In this document: in pieces, positions 6,215-13,638 of the stretch
How the letters are laid out: the number at the start of each line of letters is the position of its first letter
Numbering within the stretch: position 1 is the stretch's first letter
NCBI GenBank assembly: GCA_023430685.1
Contig: JAEYZH010000021.1
Location: forward strand, 1 to 18,750
Direction of reading: 5' to 3'
From: Pseudomonadota bacterium
GTDB lineage: Bacteria > Pseudomonadota > Gammaproteobacteria > Xanthomonadales > Rhodanobacteraceae
Length of the DNA: 18,750 nucleotides
Notes under the pieces: generated by a model
Seen by the model: only the letters and a program-made list of their open reading frames with translations
Told to the model about the DNA's origin: nothing
The model's database searches: none
Position numbers and translations under genes: made by a program

Positions 6215-7609
6215 ATGGCTGACCTCAAGACATTCCACCTCCCCGACCTCGGCGAAGGCCTGCCCGACGCGACGATCGTCGAATGGCTGGTGCCGGTCGG
6301 TGGCACCGTCCGGCTCGATGAGCCGATGGTCTCGATGGAGACCGCGAAGGCCGTCGTCGAGGTGCCCTCGCCGTTCTCGGGCAAGCTCGCGAAGGTGCAC
6401 GGCAACGCGGGCGACGTGATCGCGACCGGCGCCGCGCTGGCGGAGTTCGAACTCGACCCGAACGCACCGCAGCGCGCCGAAGCCGAGTCGACCGGCCACC
6501 ACCATGCGCCGCCACCGAAGGGCGCCGCACCGGGCAAGGGCGTCGGCAATGAAGCCGCGGACGGCACCGGCGTGGTCGCCTCCGACGAAGGCGGCGAGAT
6601 CGTCACGAACGACGACTCCGGCCGCGCCGACGAAGGCACCGTGGTCGGCGCGATGCAGTCGAGCGACCGCGTGCACGCCGAACAGGCGACGAGCATCGGC
6701 GGCGTCAAGGCGGTTCCCGCGGTTCGCGCACTCGCGAAGAAGCTCGGCGTCGACCTCGCACGCGTACGCGCGAGCGGCGCCGGCGGCGTGGTCACGCTGA
6801 AGGACGTGAAGGACGCGGCCGCGGCCGGCACCGCGAAACTCGGTGCGCCGCTTCCATCTGCGCACGCCACCCCGTCCTCGGCCCCCGGCCCTCAGCCCTC
6901 TCAGGTTCAGCGCACCGCGGTCTCCGCGAGCGGCAAGCCGATGCGCACCACGCCACCGGGCGCGAGCGCGACGGGCCAGCCCGAACAGCTCAAGGGCGTG
7001 CGCCGCAACATGGCGCGCGTGATGGCGGACGCGCACGCGAGCGTGGTGCCGACCACGCTCGTCGACGACGCCGACCTGCATGAATGGATCGGCAAGCAGG
7101 ACATCACCGCGCGCCTGATCCGCGCGATCGTGGCGGCCTGCAAGGCCGTGCCTGCGCTCAATGCGTGGTTCGACGGCAAGAACCTGACCCGCACGCTGCA
7201 TCCGCACGTCGACATCGGCATTGCGGTCGATACCGACGACGGCTTGTTCGTGCCGGCGTTGCGCAATGCCGACATGCTCGATGGCGCCGGCATCCGCACC
7301 GCGATCCAGCGCCTGCGCATGCAGGTCGAGGATCGCTCGATCCCTTCGTCCGAGCTTTCGGGGTACACGATCAGCCTGTCGAACTTCGGGATGTTCGCGG
7401 GCCGCTACGCGACCCCGGTGGTGGTGCCGCCGACCGTCGCGATCGTCGGCGCCGGCAAGCTGTGCCACGACGTGGTCGCGGTGATGGGCGGCATCGAAGT
7501 GCATCGGCGCATGCCGATCTCGCTGACGTTCGACCACCGTGCCGCGACCGGCGGCGAGGCCGCGCGCTTCCTCAAGGCCCTGCTCGACGACCTCGCGCGG
7601 CCGCAGTAG
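6215..7609 (+). CDS. dihydrolipoamide acyltransferase (E2) of the 2-oxoacid dehydrogenase complex
   Basis: The 464-residue core acyltransferase that carries the acyl group from E1 on a swinging lipoyl arm to coenzyme A. Residues 1-82 form one lipoyl domain, with the lipoylated Lys45 in SMETAKAVVEV. A Gly/Asp/Glu-rich linker follows, then a peripheral-subunit-binding domain (about 166-203, KAVPAVRALAKKLGV), a Pro/Ser-rich linker, and the catalytic domain from about 250. The active-site block is F-D440-H441-R442-A-A-T445-G446. The His is kept, but the Asp of the usual HRxxDG is Thr. The start at 6215 is chosen because MADLKTFHLPDLGEG is the natural beginning of the lipoyl domain; no Shine-Dalgarno is visible because the repeat element lies directly upstream. 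No E3 gene is in the window. The sigma-factor gene starts 6 nt after the stop. Confidence 0.95.
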   Translation: MADLKTFHLPDLGEGLPDATIVEWLVPVGGTVRLDEPMVSMETAKAVVEVPSPFSGKLAKVHGNAGDVIATGAALAEFELDPNAPQRAEAESTGHHHAPPPKGAAPGKGVGNEAADGTGVVASDEGGEIVTNDDSGRADEGTVVGAMQSSDRVHAEQATSIGGVKAVPAVRALAKKLGVDLARVRASGAGGVVTLKDVKDAAAAGTAKLGAPLPSAHATPSSAPGPQPSQVQRTAVSASGKPMRTTPPGASATGQPEQLKGVRRNMARVMADAHASVVPTTLVDDADLHEWIGKQDITARLIRAIVAACKAVPALNAWFDGKNLTRTLHPHVDIGIAVDTDDGLFVPALRNADMLDGAGIRTAIQRLRMQVEDRSIPSSELSGYTISLSNFGMFAGRYATPVVVPPTVAIVGAGKLCHDVVAVMGGIEVHRRMPISLTFDHRAATGGEAARFLKALLDDLARPQ

Positions 7610-7615
7610 CGGCGG

Positions 7616-8224
7616 ATGGCAGAGCAGCGATCCGAGTGGGCCGAAGACCGCGGCACGCACGCCGACGCCGACCCGCCGCCGCTGGTCGCCACCGCGCAGC
7701 GGCTCGCGCCGCTGCTGCTCGCGCACTTGCGCAGCCAGGCGCGGCACGCGCGCCGGCGGCTCCGTGCAGGCGACACGCTGTGCACGACCGCGCTCGTGCA
7801 TGAAGCCTTCCTGCGCCTGCAGCCCGCCGACGGTTGGCACGGCGAACAGCACTTCCTGCGTGCCGCCGCGCTCGCGATGCGCCAGGCTCTGGTCGATCAC
7901 GCGCGGATGAAACTCGCGGCCAAGCGCGGCGGTGGCTCCACGCTGTCGCTCGACGAAGCCGATGCCGAACCCTGGTGGGACAGCGACGAACGCCTGGTCG
8001 AGTTGGACGAAGCGCTGCAGCGGCTTTCCGTGCTGAGTCCGCGCCTGACCCGCGTCATCGAATGCCGATTCTTCGGTGGCTATTGCGAACGGGATACCGC
8101 GCGCATCCTCGGCGTGACCGACCGCACCGTGCGGCGCGACTGGCTCAAGGCCCGTGCCTGGCTCCACCGTGAGCTCGGCGACGTGACGCCCGCAGCCGCG
8201 ATCGGCGCGGGAGCCGCGACATGA
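7616..8224 (+). CDS. ECF-type RNA polymerase sigma factor of the kinase-linked class
   Basis: A 202-residue sigma-70 family protein with only regions 2 and 4. Region 2 includes LCTTALVHEAFLRL (about residues 55-68) and the segment AMRQALVDHARMKLAAKRGGG (about 86-106). Region 4 (about 130-190) ends in the helix-turn-helix CERDTARILGVTDRTVRRDWLKARAWLHREL. This pattern is that of the sigma subfamily typically encoded beside Ser/Thr kinases (EcfK/EcfP, ECF43-like). Where ordinary ECF factors have an acidic DAED-like stretch before LVQE, this one has C56-T57-T58-A59, so Thr57, Thr58 or nearby Thr54 could be phospho-acceptors. The start ATG lies 6 nt after the E2 stop with only a weak GGCGG upstream, and the 3' end overlaps the kinase start in ATGA. 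No anti-sigma factor gene is adjacent. Confidence 0.9.
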   Translation: MAEQRSEWAEDRGTHADADPPPLVATAQRLAPLLLAHLRSQARHARRRLRAGDTLCTTALVHEAFLRLQPADGWHGEQHFLRAAALAMRQALVDHARMKLAAKRGGGSTLSLDEADAEPWWDSDERLVELDEALQRLSVLSPRLTRVIECRFFGGYCERDTARILGVTDRTVRRDWLKARAWLHRELGDVTPAAAIGAGAAT

Positions 8225-10611
8225 GCGGGCCAGCGGCCGACCGATTCGCCCGCATCGACTCCCTGCTCGACGCAGCGCTCGACCGACCCCTCGATGGCCG
8301 CGCCGCATTCCTGGAAACCGCATGCGAAGACCCGGCGTTGCGCCAGGAGGCCCACGCATTGCTGCATGCGATCGAGGCATCGGCGGGATTTCTCGACGCA
8401 CTGCACGCAGCGGGCGTCGGACACGCCGGTGACGAGATCGGCGCCTGGAGACTGGTGCGCCCGCTCGGCCGTGGCGGCACTGGCGAAGTATGGCTCGCGC
8501 GCAGGAACGATGGCCGTTTCGAGCAACAGGTCGCGGTCAAGCTGCTGCACCATGACGGCGGCGATCACGCGCGCCTGCTCGACGAGCAGCGTCTCCTTGC
8601 GCGACTGCAGCATCCCGGCATCGCGCGCCTGCTGGATGCAGGCAACCTCGCCGACGGGCGACCGTACATGGTGATGGAGTACGTCGATGGCCTGCCACTG
8701 CTACGCCACTGCCTGACGCATTCGCTCGCGGTCGATGCACGGCTCGCGTTGTTCCTGCGCGCCTGCGATGCGGTCGCGTTCGCGCACCGCCACCTGGTCG
8801 TGCATGGCGACTTGAAGCACGAGAACATCCTGGTGCGCGCTGATGGCGGCGTGGCCCTGCTCGATTTCGGCATCGCGCGCCTGCTCGACCATCCGCCGCG
8901 CGGGGGCGAGCCGGAGATCGTTCACTTGACGCCGGCGTACGCGGCGCCGGAACAACTGCGTGGTGCGCCACCAAGCACGCAGACCGACGTGCATGCACTC
9001 GGCGTGTTGCTGCACGAATTGCTCGCGGGCCAGTCGCCGTGGGGCCATCTCGCTCCATCGGCTCCGCTCGCGCTGCTTCAGCGCGCACATGCAGGTGCCG
9101 CGCAGGCACCGAGCACGCAAGCGCCGTCGGCCACACTCGCGCGCCGGCTGCGCGGCGACCTCGATGCGATCGTCGGAAAGGCGACGCAGGAAGCGCCAGC
9201 GCTGCGCTATGTCTCGGTGGAAGCGCTCGCGGACGACGTGCGACGCCATCTCGCGCACGAACCGGTACGCGCTCGCCGCGCCGGTGCCGGCTACCGCCTT
9301 CAGCGACTGCTGCGCCGCCACTGGTTCGCAACCGGCGCCGCGCTGCTGTTGTTCGCCTGCATGGCGGCCGCGCTGGCGGCGATCTCGCTTGCGCGCCGCG
9401 ATGCATTGCGCGAGCGCGATGCGGCCCAGGTCGAGGCCAGGCGCAGCAAGGCCGTACGGGACTACCTCGCGCACATGTTCCGGGATGCGGGACAACATTC
9501 TCAGGGTGGCGCCGCGTTGAGCGCACAACACGTGCTCGCACGCGCGGCCGCGCGCATCGACGCGGGATTCGCGGATGCGCCGGCAACCAACGCCGAGGTG
9601 CTGAAGGCACTCGGCGAACTGCATTTCTACATCGACGACTACGCGGGAGCCGAGCCCCTGCTGCGTCGCTGGCTCGCGCGCGAAGCCGCCATCGCGGACG
9701 ACGTCGCCGCAGCCGACGTGCGCTTCACGCTGGCCGAGACGGTCCACCGCATGGGCAGGCCCGCGGAGGCGAAGGCGTTGCTCGCCTCGGCGCAGGCGTT
9801 CTGGCAGCGTGACCCGCAGCGGCATGCCGACGTGCTGTTGACCAGTCGTGCACTCGAGGCACGCCTGCTGCGTGAAGGCGGGGATGCAGCCGCGGCACTG
9901 GACACGCTCGAACGGGCGCGCGACGAACGCCTGCGGCGTTCCGGGCGCGTGCATTTCGAAACCGCGGCGTTGTACACCAACCTCGGCGCCGCCTACAGTG
10001 AGTCGGGGCGCCTCGATGAGGGCATCGCGGCATCGCGGGAAGCGATGGCGTTGTGGCAGCTGCTCGGCCTCGACGATGGCAACGATGCGCTGAACACGCT
10101 CAACAACCTCGCGGCGATGCAGTTCCGCAAGGGCGACCTCGTCGAGGCCGAAGCCGCGTTCTCGCAGGCGCTCGCTCTTCGGCGCGCGCTGCTCGGCCCC
10201 TCCGCCGCGACCGCCGCTCTGCTCGGAAACCTCGCGCGCGTGCTGCAACGCCAGCAACGCCATGATGCGGCGCTCGAATATGCCGGCGAGGCTGAGGCGA
10301 TGGCTTCCGCGCACGCGGGTGAATCCAGTCCGCTCGCGCAGGCTGCGCGCGTGACGCATGCGGAACTGTTGCTGGCACTCGACCGCGCCGACGAGGCCGC
10401 CGAGGTGCTCGACGCTTTCGCCACGCACGATCCGTCGCCGCTGCCCGGATCGCTGCGCCTGCGCGCGGCGTTCGCCGATGCCGACCGTCATCGCCGCCTC
10501 GGCGACGCGTCGAGCTCGCGTACGCGCATCGCCGATGCCGAGTCGCTGATGGACGCGATGGGCGCGGAAGCCGAACCGTTCCGCGCACGCCTCGACGCGC
10601 TGCGTCGCTGA
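8221..10611 (+). CDS. Hanks-type serine/threonine kinase with transmembrane segment and TPR-like C-terminal region
   Basis: A 796-residue membrane protein. Residues 1-70 are the helical lead-in seen in sigma-linked kinases. The kinase domain (about 73-350) has the P-loop GRGGTGEV (83-90), ATP-anchoring Lys107 in VAVKLL, the catalytic loop H195-G196-D197-L-K199-H-E-N202, D215-F-G217, and P243-E244 after Thr237 in the activation segment. The catalytic Asp, Lys and Asn are present, but the Arg of HRD is Gly. One membrane helix (about 368-391) is followed by a coiled, Arg/Glu-rich stretch and then TPR-like helical pairs to about residue 790, probably outside the cytoplasm as a sensor or partner-binding region. 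ATGA overlap with the sigma gene implies translational coupling, and sigma phosphorylation by this kinase is the inferred role. Best known relatives are PknS/PknT-type kinases. Confidence 0.93.
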   Translation: MSGPAADRFARIDSLLDAALDRPLDGRAAFLETACEDPALRQEAHALLHAIEASAGFLDALHAAGVGHAGDEIGAWRLVRPLGRGGTGEVWLARRNDGRFEQQVAVKLLHHDGGDHARLLDEQRLLARLQHPGIARLLDAGNLADGRPYMVMEYVDGLPLLRHCLTHSLAVDARLALFLRACDAVAFAHRHLVVHGDLKHENILVRADGGVALLDFGIARLLDHPPRGGEPEIVHLTPAYAAPEQLRGAPPSTQTDVHALGVLLHELLAGQSPWGHLAPSAPLALLQRAHAGAAQAPSTQAPSATLARRLRGDLDAIVGKATQEAPALRYVSVEALADDVRRHLAHEPVRARRAGAGYRLQRLLRRHWFATGAALLLFACMAAALAAISLARRDALRERDAAQVEARRSKAVRDYLAHMFRDAGQHSQGGAALSAQHVLARAAARIDAGFADAPATNAEVLKALGELHFYIDDYAGAEPLLRRWLAREAAIADDVAAADVRFTLAETVHRMGRPAEAKALLASAQAFWQRDPQRHADVLLTSRALEARLLREGGDAAAALDTLERARDERLRRSGRVHFETAALYTNLGAAYSESGRLDEGIAASREAMALWQLLGLDDGNDALNTLNNLAAMQFRKGDLVEAEAAFSQALALRRALLGPSAATAALLGNLARVLQRQQRHDAALEYAGEAEAMASAHAGESSPLAQAARVTHAELLLALDRADEAAEVLDAFATHDPSPLPGSLRLRAAFADADRHRRLGDASSSRTRIADAESLMDAMGAEAEPFRARLDALRR

Positions 10612-10651
10612 GGCGAACTCCGGCCTCGCGGCGAGCGACGCGCCTGTCGGA

Positions 10652-11179
10652 CTAGGGCTCCCGCTCGAGCTCGACCCGATAGCTCACGTCGTCATCGAAC
10701 AGCACGCCGGCGGCGCCCTGCACCGGCCGTGGCAAATGCAGCAGCAACGGGTTCGATGCGTCCGCCGACACGGCCAGCCGCAGGTACAGGCCCTCCGGCG
10801 CGACCAGGGCGTGCTCGACCTCCCCGCGCGCACCGACCCATTCGCATGGCTCGGCCATCACGTCGTCGCATATCGCGCGTCCCGCGGCCCACGCGACCTG
10901 CGCGCGATCGCGGCCGCGGTCGTGCACGATCGACAGGCGCAGCGCCTCGGCGCCGGCACGCGTGCGGATGCGTGGATCGTCGCGCAGCACCAGCCATTCC
11001 CCCTGCCACGGACCGGCTGGCCGCTCGAGCGCTCGCTCCGCGGCGGATTGCATGGTGTGCGCGGGTTCGTGTGCAACGCTGGCGGATGCGCAGCACAGCA
11101 ACGCGGCAACGAGTGCCCGTCCGTGCAGGAAGTTTCCGCTCATGCGGGGGCGTCGATCCCGCGGCGCCGGCATGGTCAT
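10652..11179 (-). CDS. small secreted protein of unknown function
   Basis: A 175-residue product that I do not recognise. A hydrophobic stretch ALVAALLCCASASVA (about residues 22-36) followed by HEP looks like a signal peptide cut after Ala36, leaving a periplasmic or secreted protein of about 139 residues. The mature part is acidic to neutral with a probable disulfide pair in AICDDVMAEPCEW. The start at 11179 overlaps the stop of the lipoprotein gene in ATGA; a second ATG at 11143 (MSGNFLHG) would give a shorter and more typical signal peptide, and neither has a clear ribosome binding site. It is the last gene of a three-gene operon with the VWA protein and lipoprotein, and converges on the kinase gene 40 nt away. 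Confidence 0.8.
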   Translation of the reverse strand: MTMPAPRDRRPRMSGNFLHGRALVAALLCCASASVAHEPAHTMQSAAERALERPAGPWQGEWLVLRDDPRIRTRAGAEALRLSIVHDRGRDRAQVAWAAGRAICDDVMAEPCEWVGARGEVEHALVAPEGLYLRLAVSADASNPLLLHLPRPVQGAAGVLFDDDVSYRVELEREP

Positions 11180-11997
11180 GGCGCGCGTACATGCAGTTCG
11201 GTGATGTCGAAGCGACCGCTCGCGCGCGGGAGCGTTTGCCCGGCGAGCCCCTTCGCCAGCACGCCCGGCTGCATGTCCGCTGCGTCGAAGCTGCCGGCAA
11301 TCGACCAGGAGTCGGCACTGCCTCGCTCAAGGCGATCGAGCGCGAGCCTCAGCTTGCCGCCCTTGCGCGACTTCGATTCGAAACGATCCGCCACGCGCTT
11401 GCCAGCGGGTCGGTACTCCAGGGTCGGGTCGAGCACCTCGTCGCCGCCGATCGCCAGCGAGAACCCGAGCGTGACCTTGCTGCCATCCGTGGCCTCACCC
11501 TCGATCGACACCTGTTCGCGCCGGACGATCTCGATGGCGCGTACCTGCGCGGAATACATCGTCCTGCCGGCGAACGCATCGGCGAGGGCCTGCACCTCGG
11601 AAGCACCTACCTTGGCAGGCCCGCCGACCCGCGCATTCGCCTCCTCCAGCGCAGCCTTGCCCTCCTTGCCCGCGAGGCGCTCGGCCGCACGCTGGCCGAG
11701 GTCATCGGCGATCTTGGTCGCCAGTACGCGATAGGTGCGCGAACCCTCGCCGAGATCCAGCGTGATCGTGCCCTGCAGGCGTTGCCCGGGCTGCAGGGTG
11801 GCGGTCGACGGCGCGCCGCGGGCCGCGCGCGTTGCAACCTCCACTACCTGCCCAGCGGGTCTAGAGTCGGAGCCGGCCGGCAGCGAGGCGTCCGTGCACC
11901 CCGCAGCCAGGGCGACGGAGAGCATTGCTGCAGGAAGCGGCAACGCGCGAATGCGGGGGAGCCGATGCAGCGCGCCGAATCGACGCGCGCGGCTCAC
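11176..11997 (-). CDS. predicted outer-membrane lipoprotein of unknown function
   Basis: A 273-residue product beginning at GTG, with an N-terminal Arg-rich segment, a hydrophobic stretch and the lipobox L30-A-A-G-C34. Acylation at Cys34 followed by Thr (not Asp) predicts outer-membrane sorting by the usual Lol rule. The mature protein contains charged and beta-prone segments, for example QRLQGTITLDLGEGSRTYRVL and a C-terminal GRFDITELHVRAP, but I recognise no named domain. The start codon is chosen because GTGA overlaps the stop of the upstream VWA gene, and the downstream gene starts in an ATGA overlap with this stop, so the three genes are translationally coupled. An internal ATG (residue 25) lies too close to the lipobox to be a plausible start. 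Confidence 0.82.
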   Translation of the reverse strand: MSRARRFGALHRLPRIRALPLPAAMLSVALAAGCTDASLPAGSDSRPAGQVVEVATRAARGAPSTATLQPGQRLQGTITLDLGEGSRTYRVLATKIADDLGQRAAERLAGKEGKAALEEANARVGGPAKVGASEVQALADAFAGRTMYSAQVRAIEIVRREQVSIEGEATDGSKVTLGFSLAIGGDEVLDPTLEYRPAGKRVADRFESKSRKGGKLRLALDRLERGSADSWSIAGSFDAADMQPGVLAKGLAGQTLPRASGRFDITELHVRAP

Positions 11998-13319
11998 GGC
12001 TCGTCTCCCGCGAGCGCTTGGCAGCCCACTTCGTAGGAGCCGAAGGACCGCTGGTAGTCCTCGGGCATGCTCGGGAAGCGCGCACCGTCGGGAACGCTGA
12101 AGTTTTCGCCGTCATAGCCAGGTTCGGTGAACACGAGGATCCCGCACCCCTGCTCGCACGCGAGTGACTTGATGGCGTTACGCCAGCGTTCCGGCGTCTC
12201 CCGCACTCGCAGGCCCGATTCGCCACCCATCTGCATCGAGTCGCCGGTGTAGTTCTCCTGGTCGTAGGCCGTACACCCTTCGTTGAATCGGAGACTCGCG
12301 GTATTCGGCAGCGGCTTGTCCGCGCAGGGCACACCCCCGTCGATCTCGATCTGGTGCACACCAGCCTTGATGCCCATGGCGCTGCCCTCGTGCCCTTCCC
12401 TCGGCTGAGCCAGCGCGGCGGCGGCGTCCCAGCGGAAGCACACCGGATTCGTGCGGAAGTTGCTGCCGATCGGCTCGAAGAACCACGCGCTGCACAGTTC
12501 GTCGCCATCACACATCGCTCGGCACTCCTGCGCTTGCGCCGCGTCGGCAAGCTCGACCGCCTCGAACGTCTTGCGTCGATTCTCCGGCACGTCATTCGCG
12601 AGGCCGCCCGTGGGCCAGGTGGACATGCCCGGCATCCAGGGTTCGCCCGTGTCGAACTGGCCACATTCCGGAGCGGGTTCCTCGATCCGAGGTTCCGCGG
12701 CCGCGACGGACGCCATCGCCTGGTTCAGTTCGGCGGCATCGCGCGCATCGAGGTAGCGCCCGCCGGTCGTGCGCGCGAGGCACTGCAGTTGCTCGCGCGC
12801 TTTCGAATTCCCGCCGAGGTCGAAGCCGATCACGTGCGCGGTGAAGTCCACGCCGAGCGCCTCGAGTTCCTCGCCGACCGCGCAGGGATCGGCCGAGCAG
12901 GTCTCCTCCCCGTCGCTGACGAGGATCACGGTGGCCTTGCGTTCCAGATGCCGCAGCGCCGCTGCAGCCTGTCGCACCGACTCGCCGATCGGCGTCATGC
13001 CCCTGGGTTGCAGCGTGGCCACGCGCTTCCGGATCGCATCCGAATCGAACCGGTCGACCGGTTGCAGCAACTCGATGTCCGCGCAGTCGCCCTTGCGCCG
13101 ATGTCCGTATGCCATGAGGCCGAGGTCGGTCCCGTCCTCCCATTGCGCGACCAGCGTATCGACTGCCTCGCGCGCGATCTCGATCTTCGCGCGGCCGTCG
13201 ACCTGTCCCCACATCGAGCCGGATGCGTCCAGCACCAGCAGCGCGCCCGCGTTCCCGCCAGCCTGTGCTGCGCCCGAGGTCACGAGGACCGCCAGCGCCA
13301 CGAACCAGTTTTTTTTCAT
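11994..13319 (-). CDS. secreted VWA-domain protein with PAN-like and beta/gamma-crystallin-like regions
   Basis: A 441-residue protein with signal peptide MKKNWFVALAVLVTSGAAQA cut before Gly21. The von Willebrand A domain (about 24-210) has a complete metal-ion site: D31-A-S33-G-S35, T109 in GMTPIG and D136 in SDGEETC. A Cys-rich stretch (about 219-320; Cys219, 266, 270, 276, 294) with SAWFFEP resembles a PAN/Apple fold. The C-terminal part (about 349-433) shows two Greek-key-like motifs, Y352...G359 and F397...G404, with NAIKS and YQRSFGS at the positions of the beta/gamma-crystallin calcium clamps. The start at 13319 is set by GAGG 6 nt upstream; ATGs further up would add a poor N-terminus. 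First gene of the operon; the role (surface adhesion, metal-dependent binding) is inferred. Confidence 0.88.
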   Translation of the reverse strand: MKKNWFVALAVLVTSGAAQAGGNAGALLVLDASGSMWGQVDGRAKIEIAREAVDTLVAQWEDGTDLGLMAYGHRRKGDCADIELLQPVDRFDSDAIRKRVATLQPRGMTPIGESVRQAAAALRHLERKATVILVSDGEETCSADPCAVGEELEALGVDFTAHVIGFDLGGNSKAREQLQCLARTTGGRYLDARDAAELNQAMASVAAAEPRIEEPAPECGQFDTGEPWMPGMSTWPTGGLANDVPENRRKTFEAVELADAAQAQECRAMCDGDELCSAWFFEPIGSNFRTNPVCFRWDAAAALAQPREGHEGSAMGIKAGVHQIEIDGGVPCADKPLPNTASLRFNEGCTAYDQENYTGDSMQMGGESGLRVRETPERWRNAIKSLACEQGCGILVFTEPGYDGENFSVPDGARFPSMPEDYQRSFGSYEVGCQALAGDEP

Positions 13320-13584
13320 GGATATCCTCATCGATGGTGGGCCGCGCGGGCCGGATCGGGGGTCACTTACGGGGAACCGCGACGGATCCGGACATCGGGC
13401 GCGGCCCGGGACCCAAGTTGCGAGGAGGGCATCGATCCGCCGTGCGCGTGACCCCGCGATCTCGATCCGCGAGGACATGCCCTTCACGGACTGCCGGAGT
13501 ATCTCGGGGCGCGCGTGCCGCGAGCGCTGCGGAGCCGTAGAATCGGCGGACGGTTCCCGCCCTGCAGGCGCGCATGCGCTCGTG

Positions 13585-13590
13585 TATGAT
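13585..13590 (+). promoter_or_regulatory. candidate -10 box of metK
   Basis: TATGAT matches the sigma-70 -10 consensus at 5 of 6 positions and lies 48 nt upstream of the metK start, giving a leader of about 40 nt. The -35 position (around 13562-13567) is CTGCAG, a weak match, so an activator or a different start site is possible. Confidence 0.4.
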
Positions 13591-13603
13591 CCGCGCCCTG
13601 ATT

Positions 13604-13629
13604 TATCCCTACATCCGTATAGAAGGATA
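13604..13629 (+). promoter_or_regulatory. possible ribosome-binding-site hairpin before metK
   Basis: TATCC (13604-13608) and ATCC (13613-13616) can each pair with GGAT(A) at 13625-13629, which overlaps the AAGGA ribosome binding site (13623-13627) 11 nt before the metK ATG. The two pairings exclude each other. The stems are short (4-5 bp), so this is only a possible translational control element. Confidence 0.25.
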
Positions 13630-13638
13630 TTTGCCGCG

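Larger units (their letters stand above)
13320..13638. other. divergent intergenic region between the VWA operon and metK
   Basis: This 319-bp GC-rich stretch carries no convincing gene. It must hold the promoters of both flanking transcription units. On the plus strand TATGAT (13585-13590) and TAGAAT (13538-13543) are the best -10 matches, both without good -35 boxes. On the minus strand I see no clear promoter for the VWA operon beyond its GAGG ribosome binding site. Confidence 0.6.

Noticed and set aside
12354..13451. Plus-strand frame opposite the VWA gene
   Set aside because: It has no recognisable domain and a skewed composition. The minus-strand frame has a signal peptide and a complete metal-ion site.
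13597..13638. SAM or SAH riboswitch before metK
   Set aside because: The leader from the best -10 box is only about 40 nt, and no consensus core of SAM-I, SAM-II or SAH riboswitches is visible.
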